Assembly (NCBI GenBank): GCA_963556195.1
Contig: OY744525.1
Coordinates: 26,950,413-27,014,412, forward strand
Source: Sepiola atlantica
Taxonomy: Eukaryota > Mollusca > Cephalopoda > Sepiida > Sepiolidae
Reading direction: 5' to 3'
DNA: 64,000 nt
In this document: positions 11,141 through 22,682 of the stretch, piece by piece
How positions within the stretch are numbered: position 1 is the stretch's first letter
Layout of the letters: every line of letters begins with the position of its first letter
The notes under the pieces: model-generated
What the model saw: the letters and a program-made list of their open reading frames with translations, nothing else
What the model was told of the DNA's origin: nothing
Database searches by the model: none
Made by a program: the position numbers and the translations under genes

Positions 11141-11163
11141 GTTGTTGTTGTTGTTGTTGTTGT
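11067..11163. repeat. (ATT)n(GTT)n microsatellite
   Basis: About 24 ATT units pass directly into about eight GTT units. The resulting poly-Leu and poly-Tyr frames are artefacts. Confidence 0.97.
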
Positions 11164-11169
11164 TTTATG

Positions 11170-11870
11170 TTCTTTTTGCTGATTTTCCATCCATCTCTCT
11201 TTTATCTGACTTACATTCATCCATTCTCTATCTTTGAAGACCCTTCCAGTTTAGAAATATCTTTATATGGGCACCAAACTTCATTTTTAAACATTGAGAT
11301 TTGCTATTTTACAGAAAGATGATAGGTACAAAGAAAAAGGTGAAGAAGAGTTTTGCTTTCTTTTCTTTTTCCCTTTCTTTTTATATCCTCTTCGGGAATC
11401 ATGTAACGTTATATGAAATGAAAAAGAAAGAAAATTTCATTAATTCTCTCTTTTATTTTTAGTTTTTGTCTCCATTTTTCACAGTATATTGAAATTTGTG
11501 TTTTTTTTCTCTCAATTCAAACTAGTCAACAAAAGATAAATATTTTTTACCTAATTGTTATTTTTTTTGTTTTATCTTTCAATATACATTTTCCCTTTTT
11601 CCAGTGCATATTTTATTCATCTACTCTGATTTTTATCTTTCACATCTATTATAAGGAAGGCGAGGTGCTAGGAAACTACTCTTTATTAACAAACCAATGC
11701 GTCCATTTCTTTTAATCTCTACAAATCAAAGAATTATACAATTTTAATGAAATTCTCTGCATCTATTCAATAAATCATTAATCTTATGTAACATGTATTT
11801 GAGATGTGCCTTAAGTGTTATATAAAGTTTATCAATATAAAAATTAAGACTATTAAATATTTGGTGTTTA
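11170..11870. other. AT-rich non-coding interval
   Basis: Poly-T/C-rich sequence with no recognisable gene or element before the hAT target duplication at 11871. Confidence 0.55.
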
Positions 11871-12009
11871 CTTTAAGGCAGTGGTTCTTAACCTTTTTTC
11901 TCCAATTCCCCACTATTTAGTGAGCCAGCTCTCCATTCCCACCACAGTTATCACATGGAAATAAATACATACGAAAAGATTCGTTATGTTTTTTCTAAAT
12001 ATATTTGGC

Positions 12010-12336
12010 CTATATCAGCGTCTCTCCGATGTTATGTGGCTTCTTCGCCGCCAGCAGAGAAACAGCATACGATGCATGTAATATCGCTTTCGACTCAATT
12101 TGAAATTTTCCGCCCTGATCCATTCTAATTTTCTTCAAGCATTTTGCCTTCAATTCAAAAAACTGCCTCTCCTTGCCAACGAACTCGGGGTGTACATTGG
12201 AGAAGTGCTTCTTCGGTTGATGGGGTTTCATCGAATCATTGCTGAGCGTTTTATGGATGTAATGTATTAAATTTTGAAGCAGTGGTTCTTCTGTCCGACC
12301 GGTCATTACCCACTTGGCAACTCCGCCATTCCCCAC
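12010..12336 (-). pseudogene. hAT transposase N-terminal fragment (ZBED5/SCAND3-like)
   Basis: A 108-codon open frame on the minus strand. LSNDSMKPHQPKKHF then NVHPEF resembles the end of a BED-type zinc finger (the H-X5-H part) of ZBED5-like hAT transposases, where LSNEAMKPSKL..H..TKHPE is typical. It then runs through a charged helix to SYAVSLLAAKKPHNIGETLI, matching the SY-VA--IA--KKPHTIGE-LI block just before the catalytic domain. The CxxC half of the finger is missing and the RNase H-like DDE domain is absent, so it cannot transpose itself. It reads continuously, probably because the insertion is fairly young. Confidence 0.78.
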
Positions 12337-12487
12337 AGGTGTACATTGGAGAAGTGCTTCTTCGGTTGATGGGGTTTCATCGAATCATTGCTGAGCGTTT
12401 TGTGGATGTAATGTATTAAATTTTGAAGCAGTGGTTCTTCTGTCCGACCGGTCATTACCCACTTGGCAACTCCGCCATTCCCCACAG
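12190..12487. repeat. 149-bp tandem duplication inside the hAT element
   Basis: Two almost identical units start at GTGTACATTGGAG (12190 and 12339). The second lacks the upstream coding continuation, so the duplication separates the transposase fragment from the right terminal inverted repeat. Confidence 0.92.
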
Positions 12488-12987
12488 GTTAAGAACCACT
12501 GCTTTAAGGGAAGTAATTATAGAAAAGAGCATTAGTAACTTATATATGTTAATGTAAACAAATATGGAAGATTATTACAGATTCAAAAAGATGACAGTTA
12601 ACAACATTATGTTGTGCATGTGTGCTGTAGCAATAATGCACGCATGTAATAATATTAAAGCAAACTAAATTTCAAAGAGAAATCTAAAAAACAAATGAAG
12701 TCTTGATGAATATGTGTTACTTTGGTAAAAGTGAAACTCGAATACCAAATTATAATAGGAACAGCTGTCTTGAAAATCCATGTTTTGTTTTCGTACCTAT
12801 TTTTCTTTCTTAAGTAAAAACGAAAAAAAAGTTCGTTAGAATATCCTCGTTTTTATTTCTTACCTTTGTTTTTCTCCTAAGTAAATAAAAATAAATGAAG
12901 GTTTTTATCATAGCTCGATGTTAAGAAATGAAGAGAGTGGGGAAAAGGATGAAGGGTTTAATAAGCGTTAAACTAACAAGTTATAGG

Positions 12988-13175
12988 CAGGGCCGGCGGG
13001 ACAGTTATAAAAGTGGGGGGGGCTTCTCCTAAAAAGTGTGGGGGGCGGTTAAACACATGCATATCAACTTAATTATTGATGACCGTAAAGTGTGGGGGGG
13101 GGGGTAAATAAAAAAGTGAAGGGGCTGGAGTCCTCCTGCCCCCCCCCCCGCTCCCCGCTCCCGGTGCCGCCGTCC
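12988..13175. mobile_element. Short hAT-like MITE, copy A
   Basis: Begins CAGGGCCGGCGGGACAG and ends GGTGCCGCCGTCC. The ends form an imperfect inverted repeat (GGCCGGCGG versus GGACGGCGG). Internal G-rich and C-rich tracts flank a conserved core, CACATGCATATCAACTTAAT. Flanking bases are only loosely similar (TTATAG/ATGATAG). Three related copies lie at 24629, 36323 and 43199. Confidence 0.8.
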
Positions 13176-13449
13176 ATGATAGATGATATCAATTGTTCAA
13201 ATTCTCAAGTCATTCTATACGATAACGCTGAATGCTGGGATAGCCGTAATGTTTTTATCTGTGGATGCTTTGAATTTTAATAAACTGAATTACGTCAAAT
13301 AAATGTGAGGTGTTTGCTTTATGTTAAATAATTAGCAATGCACCTTTTTACACCATTCGTAAGGTATATGTGTTAATGTGAGAGAATGTGAAACATTATT
13401 ACTATAATGTTGTCCTGTAGCATTTACAACCAGTGAAGCGAAAAATATG

Positions 13450-13600
13450 TATCTTCTTCTATATAAAGTAGACTTGTTTTTCTCCCTGTAACTTTGACTA
13501 CACTAGAAAAATAATCAAATGCATCACAGGCTAAACTGATCCGTTCTGCAAACTACCCAGTTCCCCTTGTGTGTTCCTACAAAATATAACGTTACTGCAA
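13450..13600 (+). other. Possible Helitron-like 5' end
   Basis: TCTATATAAAGTAGAC, then a pyrimidine-rich stretch and CACTAGAAAAATAATCAAATG, then GCATCACAGGCTAAACT. The sequence at 25483 begins TCTATATATATAAAGTG and continues with a similar ATAACCACATGCATCATAGG block. Many animal Helitrons begin with a TCTATATATATAAAG-type sequence. No 3' CTRR hairpin was identified, so the element length is unknown. Confidence 0.35.
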
Positions 13601-14364
13601 ATCCATTCTCTAATTATTACATTTTATCCTGGAAAACTTACTCGCACAAAAATAACTTACAAAGAGGAGGTAACTCACCCTTTCACTCACTCTAATTTTT
13701 CTACTAATCCTTCCACCTACAACACCATGTGATTTCTTTACATAGGCAAAATTTTCACAAATCATTGGTAAATTATAGAATAACAAAATAGTATTCTTTC
13801 ATTACTAATCAATTTTATTACTGCATTACGATACACAGAAATAGTTTAAAAACGAACACACAGAAAAGCATAATTCATTGTGACAACATGGCGACGATAA
13901 TCAAGACATCGTAAGGTATTTTTCCACGATTTTAAATGATCATTTTAAACTAATGCTCATTTACTCCATCCAAATACTTATTCTAATGATTTCTTCTTTC
14001 TCTAATCCACACACAGAATGACTTCTTCATCTGTCACGTTAGCACATGGGATACTAATCATGTAGTGTTAAAATATCAGTGTAATGTTTCAACGTCTTTT
14101 TAGTTTTGGGGGCTCTGAATACCAACTGCTTTAAAAACATTGATGGGGTAATTTGGGTCAGTTAAAGTAAGACTCATAAAAATAAGCAATAAATCTTTTC
14201 ATACTCAAAACTTTATTTAGTAAAAGTAAGACTCATAAAAATGCTATTAGTAATTAAATTATTGATATTATATATGTACCTTAGCCTAGTCTACTGAAAT
14301 TTCCATGATACTAAGGATACATGATAAAATTTGAGGGGTTGCAATATATGAAAACTCAGATGAT

Positions 14365-14405
<41 letters not shown>

Positions 14406-15160
14406 GAGATGATGAATGGGTATCAATAGTATCTAATTTAATTTTTTTTACCATTGCATCTTTCATCGCATTAACAAGTCTTGATCTACACACTTTGTAA
14501 CTTTATCATTTTCATATTGATATTAAGTCATCATTTTAATTAAAAGCAAAAGAGTATATGCATATTGTAGGTATGTATATACAAGGTGTGTGGAAAATCG
14601 ATGGCATAACTTTGCGATTATGTTCTATATGTATATGTATAGATCGAGAAATACTTGGTTTTTTGAATTATAGACCATTGAAACAAATACTGATCAACAT
14701 TCTTTATTGTAAACATCTAACGCGTACAATGTGTGTAATAGTGCACTGTTATTTCTACGTATGGGATAAATAAACATTATCTATGTGATAGGATCACAGA
14801 TAAAATAAGCCTGGGCCTGGTGCTGCCACAGGCATAAACAAAACCATGAAAAAATGACACCAAATATAAAAGCCGTCGGGATCAGAAGAAAAGTCCGAGC
14901 ATCATGATCAGCAGGGGCTTCTTTGATAGCCAACATGGGGGACCCAGTCGGCATCTTGTGAATGGTGGTCTTTATCAGAATACAGCATATCAAATACAAG
15001 TAAATAAATATGATCAGTTCAAACTGAAGACCATAGAGAAGAATAAACGGACTACAAAGGAAACTAAACTACTAATGGAGATCTATTACAAAAGCAATCG
15101 CTACACAAAGAGGCTCCTTTACACGTAGAGAACATAATCCGGAAATTATACCATCAATTT
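13601..15160. other. Non-coding interval with (ATC)n array
   Basis: AT-rich sequence with a TCATCA trinucleotide array at about 14366-14404. A less AT-rich stretch at 14790-15120 may be part of a repeat but was not recognised. No gene is supported. Confidence 0.5.
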
Positions 15161-15164
15161 TCAA

Positions 15165-15560
15165 AAAAAACCTACAGAGTCTATAATCTAATAGGTCCAT
15201 CACTATCCACCAAGCTCCATCGCGGCAGTGTTGCATCCTTGTGCTTGTTTTACAAGTACTTCGATGGAATGTGCTCCGATGAACTTGCTGCTCTGGTGCC
15301 CCCTCAACATAAATACACTTGACTAACTCGACAATCAGCTAAATCCCATATATTCACTGTGGAGGTCCCCAGATGCCGGAGAGCCTTCTACTCTAATAGC
15401 TTCTTTCCTTGAGCTGCTGGCTTTTAGAACTCCCTCCCTGCTCCCTGTTTCTCCGACTGTACCGACATACAGAAATTTAAAACTAATGTCGATTTTTCGG
15501 TTTCATTTTGTTTAATCAGGAACAGGAAATTTTAAACTAATGGTAACACGCATCTCGCTG
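15165..15560 (+). pseudogene. LINE ORF2 C-terminal relic (plus strand)
   Basis: The plus strand reads STKLHRGSVASLCLFYKYF, then CSDELAALVPP, then YSNSFFP, NSLPAPCFSD and IQKFKTNV. This order (R-SVASL-LFY-YF, CS-EL--LVPP, SFFPRTA-LWNSLPA-CFP, FK--VNR) is the C-terminal tail of a common LINE ORF2 family. A stop codon interrupts SFFP-AAG and the reverse transcriptase is missing, so this is a 5'-truncated dead copy. Related tails lie at 29195 and 33930. Confidence 0.8.
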
Positions 15561-15661
15561 CACAGCTTCCAATGTAGGATGACCCCCCTAAACTTTCACC
15601 CTAATTCTCAGTAGCCCCTTATATCTACAGTGACACCCTGCTTTGTTTGGGGTGAACTAAG

Positions 15662-15664
<3 letters not shown>

Positions 15665-15704
<40 letters not shown>
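15665..15704. repeat. (AT)n microsatellite
   Basis: Perfect AT array directly at the left end of the inverted-repeat element that follows. Confidence 0.95.
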
Positions 15705-15707
<3 letters not shown>

Positions 15708-16115
15708 GAGTCAATGAAAAATAGTTAGACCTGTAAATGGAAACAGATCAATATCTTCAGTTGTTTTTTAAAACTTAAAAAAAAAACTTTTTCCAAATTT
15801 TGAATATTGACTGTTCTTATCTGTCAACTTATCAATCACTACTTCCTCTGATGATAAGATTTTGATCTTTGAAAAGCCGTGCTTAAGGAATGCGATTGAA
15901 AGAGAAGAAGAATAAATATTTTTATTTACTAAATGCTCCTTGTTCTGAACAACTGAAGATATTGATCTGTTTCCATTTACAGGTCTAACTATTTTTCATT
16001 GACTCACCTTATTTTTGCTCTATCCAGTATATTGAGCTTTCTTCATCTCACAATAGGTCTAATTCTCTAAAAGTTATCTTTTAGTTATAAACCTTCATAT
16101 ATATATTTCTTTTTG
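15705..16115 (-). repeat. Inverted-repeat element with 63-bp ends, complete copy
   Basis: AAGGTGAGTCAATGAAAAAT starts the left end (about 15705-15767) and its complement closes at about 15945-16010, flanking a unique core of about 180 bp. The outer flank 16010-16110 ends in an AT tract. In reverse complement the whole block is collinear with 49390-49720, which lacks the second terminal repeat. Core blocks are shared with the foldback at 541-842. Confidence 0.85.
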
Positions 16116-16227
16116 TTATGATGTTGTCTCTGCATGCCACAAGGTCTTGTGCAGGTGCTTATTTGAAAACTAGATTAATCCTTAGCGTCGGTATACCAAA
16201 ACAATAATAAAGATTTCATTCTGTTTA

Positions 16228-16229
<2 letters not shown>

Positions 16230-16280
<51 letters not shown>
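16230..16280. repeat. (AT)n microsatellite
   Basis: Perfect AT array of about 50 bases. Confidence 0.95.
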
Positions 16281-16283
<3 letters not shown>

Positions 16284-17335
16284 CGCTACTTGAAATACCC
16301 GAAACATTAATTTCAAATAATAAACATTTCATTCATAACTTTGTTGTAAACACAAAACAAAATCTTTCTCATTTATTCATATAGATAGATAAACATTAAC
16401 ATTTTGATAATGTCGATACAGATTGATTTATCTTTTAAATGTGACCGTAAAGAAAAAGAACAAGAAAAGAAAAAAGAAATCAATTTTCCTTAAAGAAAGG
16501 AACATTTGAATACAAATGCTGAATATTTCTCCGAGTGGGGGGTAAACAATATTACGAAACAAAACAAGTTGTTACATTAAAATCAAAACAATCATTGAAT
16601 TAAAAAAAACAATAACAAATAATAGTTAATTAATAAAATATCCTTGTTCAAAATTAATATGCAAATTAGTTAACTTTGCGACTGATATCGCATATACATA
16701 ACCAGTATATAAAAAAGATGGTCGCTTTCTGTATAGTTGAATTAACTTGAAACATACAATTTGAACTTTACCGACATTAGCCGCACGTTTGCTTAAATTC
16801 ATATTTTTTCTTTTCTGTTTTCCGGAAATAGATATTAGAAAACGATTTCTGCTTCTTACTAGAAAATGTAACTAATTTGTTATTGCTTGAAAAACGATGA
16901 CTTCTAAGGCTTCACACTGCCGATTACAAAGCTATTCTATCTGTACTTCAAAAAGTAGTTATACAAGGAAATTAAAAACTAAAAAAATTTCAAAACGAAA
17001 CTTTTAATATCCGACCGAAAAAAATACTTAAGAAATGAAATCTATCGGAATGCTTTTCATTTTTTAGGATACATAAAAGTTTAAACAAAAAATAATGTAT
17101 TGTTCTGTGAACCTTCTAATTTTCAAATGAACGTCGAAACATTTAAACTTTCAACTGAAATATCGTTTCTGGCTTTAGAATCCTCATCTAATACTTGTAC
17201 AAATAAATATTCAAATAAGTTTACCCTAACAAATTTGCTTACAGTTTACAGTTAACACTTGCTAATATAATCATCAAACTATACCGTGAAATTAAATAAA
17301 AATCCGGTAAAAAATAAGTATAAAAAAATGAAACC
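16281..17335. other. AT-rich interval upstream of Gypsy relic
   Basis: No gene seen. It may contain the decayed 5' LTR of the element that follows, but no matching 3' LTR was recognised. Confidence 0.4.
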
Positions 17336-17339
17336 TAAA

Positions 17340-18495
17340 TGAAAACCCAGTCAATGCCGAGAGAGAACAAATAAAATATCAGAAGAAAATGGAAACAGAA
17401 AAGTTTGGGCTAGAAGAAAAATTAGAAGAACAAGAAAAAAATTTCAAGAAAGGCAACTGGAACAAATGAAAAGATTTGAGGAAATGGTTCTTCATACCCA
17501 ACAGGAACATAAAAAATTATACAAATTATCGAATGAGGGCCAAAATGGTGAAGATGAAAGTGTATTTTCACAAAACACTATTTGAGGCACTATTGATAAT
17601 TTTAATTACGAAGTTGAAAACTAAATTACATTTCAGACGATATGAGCACATTTATAATATGAACTGTGCGAATTGGACCGATTTAAAAAGTTTCATTTGC
17701 TAGTAAGGAAATTTAGTACAGTTGAACATACCAAATTCGTCAATTATATATTTCCACAAAAAAACAGCAACCTTTAGCTCTAAAACGTCTCTTTTTCACA
17801 AAAGGTGGAAATTATGAATCTCACAAGGAAAGAAGATGAAGACTACACTACTTTTGCTAGCGTAATTAACAAACACTGCGATGATTTCAAGTCGTCGAAG
17901 TGCTAGCAATTTTAAATGTCTTATCTTTGTGCAAGGTTCAGTATTAAATACGGATGCAGAAATCAGAAGAGTTATTAATAAACTAGAGAATGAACCGGGT
18001 CTAACACTTCAACATATCGCAGAGGACTGCCGACATTTTTATTATTCAAGACACATTGAACAAAGCGGTATGTCACATATTTAAAAAAAATCTGTAACAA
18101 AAAGAAAATTAATTCACCAACTAAATTTGATAAACAAAAGAAAAAATAATTTGTCTCCTAAACCATGTACATTGAACAAAGCGGTATGTCACATATTTAA
18201 AAAAAAATCTATAACAAAAAGAAAATTAATTCACCAACTAAATTTGATAAACAAAAGAAAAAATAATTTGTCTCCTAAACCATGTTATGCTTGCGATCAA
18301 TTGCATTGGGACAAAGATCGTCCATATAGTATGAAAAAATGTTTTAATTACGATCGCATGGGACACAAAAGTACACACTGCAGAGTCAAAAATAAAAATT
18401 TTAAAAGCTTTATTAAAATTGCTAAAAGTGATGAAGTTGAAAATATTAGAAAGTTTGTACAAGAAAGAATATTGAATATTGAATCAAAATATTAA
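17340..18495 (+). pseudogene. Ty3/Gypsy gag relic
   Basis: Gag-like sequence spread over several frames. Recognisable parts: a Lys/Glu-rich helical region (17380-17500), LTRKEDEDYTTFASVINKHCDDF (split over a frame change near 17880), and CLIFVQGS then KLENEPGLTLQHIAEDC (17915-18030). A zinc-knuckle segment follows at 18285-18390: CYACDQLHW and CFNYDRMGHKSTHC, in which the second knuckle Cys is Tyr. The layout matches gag of K02A2.6-like Ty3/Gypsy elements. Multiple frameshifts and a 116-bp tandem duplication make it non-functional. Confidence 0.8.
18053..18285. repeat. 116-bp tandem duplication in gag relic
   Basis: Two units, 18053-18168 and 18169-18285, each starting ACATTGAACAAAGCGG, differ by very few bases. 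The duplication lies between the capsid-like region and the zinc knuckles. Confidence 0.93.
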
Positions 18496-18770
18496 AATTC
18501 AACTTGACTCTAGCTCAGATTCGTTGATAATAAATCTTCAAATGTTGACAAAAATTGGAAAACCCACTTTAATGAAAACTAAAAAAAAAAGTAGCCAAAA
18601 GCGTCACTAGAGAACAAATAAAATTTGAGGGAGAGCTAATAGCTGCAGTTATATTAAAAGGAAAACTTTGAAATTGAAAATAACCTTTTCGGCACGGACT
18701 GGATGGAAAAATTTCAATTATGGGATATGACTATAAATTATTTCTGTCAAAATATAAAAACCATAAATGC
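18496..18770 (+). pseudogene. Ty3/Gypsy retropepsin relic
   Basis: IQLDSSSDS lies where an LDSGSD aspartic protease active site is expected. It is followed by LIINLQMLTKIGKPT, then a broken FEGE segment, then FGTDWMEKFQLWDM, the region joining protease to RT in this clade. The catalytic Gly is replaced by Ser, and frame breaks follow. It is contiguous with the gag relic. Confidence 0.7.
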
Positions 18771-18829
18771 TGAAGCAGAGAGACTAAAGAAAGAATTAAA
18801 AGAATGCTTTTCGGAAGTTTTTTTTCTAG

Positions 18830-19235
18830 TGGACTAAGAAGATGTAAAATAGTGACTGCCAAGTTTGAATTAAAACCAAATATTCAACCAGTTTTTTTTA
18901 TTAAAGAAAGGAAATGTTCCATTTGTGCCATTAAATAAAATTGACGAGGACTTAAACAGACTCGAAAAAAATGGGTGTATTATCAAAAGTTGAATACTGC
19001 GAGTGGGCTTCAACTACAGTCTACATAAAAAAGTAAAACGATCTGTGTTGGTGCAGATTTTTCCACAGGATTGAACCAGGCACTAAAGGATTGCTAATAT
19101 TCTCTTTTTATTCCAGAAGAGATATTCGCTAAAATCAACGGAGGAAAACTTTTTTCAAGGGTGGAGTAATGCGTATCTACAAATACCCATGGACGAGGAG
19201 TGCGCAAAGCTACTTTGTATAAATACCCATACATT
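18830..19235 (+). pseudogene. Ty3/Gypsy reverse transcriptase relic
   Basis: AKFELKPNIQPVF opens the region, followed by PLNKIDEDLNRLEK, GVLSKVEYCEWAST and the partial finger motif. Near 19160 comes AYLQIPMDEECAKLLCINTH, the AY-Q--LDEES---L-INTH block that precedes the YLDD motif. The sequence then passes abruptly to integrase-linked sequence, so the catalytic YxDD and the RNase H domain are deleted. Several stops interrupt the frame. Confidence 0.75.
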
Positions 19236-19239
19236 GTGT

Positions 19240-20480
19240 AACGTCATTAGTGAGCTTCCGGTAACACTCGAAGAAATAAAGGAAAGGGCGCGAGACGACG
19301 ATTTCTTAATGAACATAAAAAAGGAATAAAAGAAAAACACCAATAAATCTCTAAAGTGTATTCAATCTGTAATGAAGTAGTTATGCACAGCAATCGAGTG
19401 ATTATTGCTACAACATTACAGAAACGAATACTAAAAGTATTTCATGATGGTCCCCCGTGCATTTTGAGATTGAAAGTCTCATGAAGTTATGTATATTGGA
19501 CGAGCATGGACAAAAACATTAAAAATGCAGTAAAAAATATGCAACGGTTGTGTTTGGCAGCAAAGACACCTTCTATAAATTTCAGACCCAGGCCAAAATC
19601 TGACCGACCGTAGTCTAGGATTCACATAGATTTTGCTGGTCCACTGGGTGGTTTCTATTACGTAATAGTACTGGACAGTTTCTCAAAATGGACGGAAATA
19701 TTAAAATATAATAAATCAACTACGGAAGTAGCCATTAATTTTTACATGAATTGTTCGCTGGGTTCGGGGTCGTTGACTGTGTTGTATTGGACAACAGAAC
19801 GCAATTGATGTGAATTTAAAATATCCTGTCAATTTTTTGTAGTGGAGCATATCACGATTGCGCCGTACCATACGAGGAGCAATGGTCAGGCAAACGGTTC
19901 GTGGATACGTTTAAAAGAGCGCTTAATAAAGCGAGGGATACACTTATCCGAATGACTATTTAAGAATGTATGCAGGTATATAGGATGACCCCGAATAACA
20001 ATGTTCCATCGTCCATGATGCCAGCAGAAGCAATGTTTGCAAGGAATATTAAAACGGTGTTTGATAGATTATTACCAACCCATACGAAACCAGGACGTCG
20101 AAAAAATGTTACAAAGGGACGCTTCAAAGTTGGAAAAAAGTTTTTTTTAGGATGTTCAAAGACAATAAACCCTACTGGGAAACAGGGATAGTGGATAAAC
20201 GGATTGGAAACATGCTTTACATGGTAAAAGGACCTAAATTTACCCACAAAAAACACATGGACCAAACTATGAAACGATATTTAGATGCTGTCGACAGTAA
20301 TACTCCAGAAGACGAATTAATGGATGTCGTGTTCGATACATTTGAGATACCAATCCCGCAAACAGTTTCTGGACAACGAAAATTAAAAATAAATCGTAAG
20401 ATTACGGAATTCATTGAGATAAGCCTTAAAAGAAAAAGTATTGACTCCATACGGAGCAAGGCTCAAAAGAAGGATGTGAT
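19240..20480 (+). pseudogene. Ty3/Gypsy integrase relic
   Basis: A zinc-domain remnant (19260-19620) contains SNRVII, RILKVFHDG, SYVYWTSMD and KNCQRLCLAAKTP-like sequence. The DDE core follows: HIDFAGPLGG with the first catalytic Asp (about 19624) and LDSFSKWTEI. A degraded VLDN region is next, then APYHTRSNGQAN around the third catalytic position. The C-terminal part reads MTPNNN, PAEAMFARN, then after a frameshift DNKPYWETGIVDKRIGN and YMVKGPK. Stops near 19612 and 19805 and the frameshift near 20150 make it inactive. Confidence 0.82.
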
Positions 20481-20639
20481 GGTGATCTACCCTATTTCGG
20501 GAATATATGGACTCTTCCAGACACTATGTATAGAGCTTACAACAAAGTGTGGTCACAGTCTTTCTGTAACATACTATTCTATACTTCTGCAAATACACAC
20601 TCTTGTAAATATTCCACCGTATTGTCTTATTTATTATCG

Positions 20640-22100
20640 ACCCTTCAAAGCCACAACATTTCTAGAGAAAATGGTGCTCCAATATTTTTCTGCTGTGGAC
20701 ACTTTAACCACATTACCCAGATTTTCAAAGAAAATATTAGTACAACTTCCCAGCGAGTAACTGTATGTGTATTTAATAATTTTAGAACCTTTTTACTATC
20801 GTTACTCTTATTAATTTCTAACATAAAATTAGAATGAAATTATAATTGTATTTACAGTTTCACTATAAATCATTTGTATGATTCAATTGCGATCCTTCAA
20901 TTCATAGTTACTGAATTTGGAAGTATCCCATCTTGTCAAAATAATCGAATTTTCCGGACAGCACAAATGTTAAGATTATTATAAAAATTGAAATATTTAC
21001 CTGTTTAATATTTTTATGTGGAGGAGCGGTCAATTTGTTATGTAAGTTTGACGTAAATTGACCCCCAGCGGTACAAGGTGACATTCTCTCGCGTAGGTGG
21101 TCAATTTACGTTAAACTAATATAGCGAACTGGACCAACACCATGCCCGTCTAAATATTAAACAGGTACGTGTTTCAAAAAAGGTTTTATAATCTCAAAAG
21201 TTTTGGTTTAATCGAGTGTACCGTAAAAAAAGGTAATGTGCGTAAGTGATTTTCAGCATAAAATTTGTTTTCAAAAAATTCCCTACCCATGTAAAATTGA
21301 CACCCTAAACATTTCAGAATTGTCAGGCGGAAGTAATTGGTTTTTATTTTAATTGTATTTAGCATAATTTCATTTAGTTACGAACTTACGATTGCATTTT
21401 CATTCACCCAATTTTGTGAGACATACATTTCAATATTTTCTTAGAAGGTATGACACCGGGTGTGGGGGTTAGATGTGTCGGTAATGTGGACACCACGTCG
21501 TCTCCACACGTTGTTTGTTAGAAATGAACATCAAAGCGGGTTACTTTGTAATTTTCGAAGAGAAAAGAACTAAAAAAAGGGGGGGGGGCAGTTTTCTGTT
21601 CCTTTTTTTCTTCTTTCTTTTCTCTTTACAGTATTTTCATTTTAAAAATAATAAGTTACTTACTAGTCTATTAAAAAATAACTTAAAACGCCCCGTTCAA
21701 CTATGTTTAATTGTTTATGAAAAACCCCCAAAACATTTTGTCAACTTACGACGAACTACTGCAAATCGGCTTTGTTAAAAAAAAAAATCATTATTTTTCT
21801 CACTAATTTAAATCAATTACGGGAAAACATTTGAGAAAAAATAGTTAGAAAGATCTAATCGTGTAATGCAGCCCCTCCCCATGATATTTTTACTTTTGCA
21901 AAAAAATATATGCACACATGAGGTTCTATGATAATCCGAAAATTAAAAAAAAAAAAGAAAAAAACTCTATATCTAAATATTAAAAACATTTAAGAGAATC
22001 GGAATCGGTAATTGTATCGGAATCAGGAATTTAGGACAGACAGAATCGGTAATTGTATCGGAATCGGGAGAAATATTGGAATCGTCCCATTACTAGTGTC
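20640..22100. repeat. Dispersed repeat of about 1.4 kb, copy 1
   Basis: Long blocks match 51190-52430 plus 52780-52920 in the same orientation, for example TTTCAAAGAAAATATTAGTA and CAGCATAAAATTTGTTTT. The right end carries repeated GAATCGG units and AATATTGGAATCGTCCCATTACTA; a TAGTRATGGGACGATTCC end is known from some hAT elements, so this may be a non-autonomous DNA transposon. The left boundary is unclear. Confidence 0.75.
20999..21170. repeat. Short inverted-repeat insert within the dispersed repeat
   Basis: ACCTGTTTAATATTT at the left and AAATATTAAACAGGT at the right frame about 170 bp, with an inner inverted pair (GACGTAAATTGACC / GGTCAATTTACGTT). The same block occurs at about 51539-51708. 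Confidence 0.8.
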
Positions 22101-22109
22101 GGATTTTTC

Positions 22110-22682
22110 GTGGGTGTTAACGAAAACCGCTCTAAACAAAAGTCATGTTACCTAGGACAATTATCACACAAAAAAATTATAACAAGAGAGAAGGAATGGA
22201 CGAGTACAAGATGTTCATAAAAGTTAAAACAAAGTTTTATTTACAAAAAAAGGTAACTTGGACTGCTTTTTTTCCAGAGCTGGAATAAATAAATTATTCC
22301 TAGATAACGTACAAAAAAAATACAAATCAAAAAAATACAACATCAGGATTTCTTAACATTAAAGTTAGATACAACAAAAATATACACAATCTTAAAAATC
22401 AAATAGTCTCTTATTTTTTCTTTACACCAAAGTTACAATCAAAAGTAATAAAATTGACAAACCGTGCTGAATGCCGACATAATTTCCATGGTAAAATAAT
22501 CTTTTTTTTTATTTTATCAAACGTCTGTCACAAAGTTCCTTTTTTCCTTTTTCTTTCCTTTTCTTCTATAATTTTCTTATAGCAAACCCAACGTAAGAAA
22601 TACGTCACTAGAACAGTTCAAATTTCAAATAAACATAATACTTGATTTTTTCACAGTTTGTCCCAAATAGCATCACACGCGA
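22110..22682. other. AT-rich interval, possible 3' UTR of the minus-strand ORF
   Basis: Read on the minus strand it holds AATAAA signals (near 22510 and 22230) downstream of the ORF at 22683-22952. Otherwise it has no recognisable feature. Confidence 0.35.

Larger units (their letters stand above)
11879..12501. mobile_element. Non-autonomous hAT transposon
   Basis: The element starts CAGTGGTTCTTAACC and ends GGTTAAGAACCACTG, perfect 15-bp terminal inverted repeats of hAT type. The 8-bp target duplication CTTTAAGG is perfect on both sides (11871-11878 and 12502-12509). At 623 bp it is far shorter than an autonomous hAT and keeps only a fragment of transposase on the minus strand. A 149-bp internal tandem duplication sits at its right end. 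Confidence 0.95.

Noticed and set aside
11004..11322. Poly-Leu / poly-Tyr / poly-Cys frames
   Set aside because: Translation of the (ATT)n(GTT)n array.
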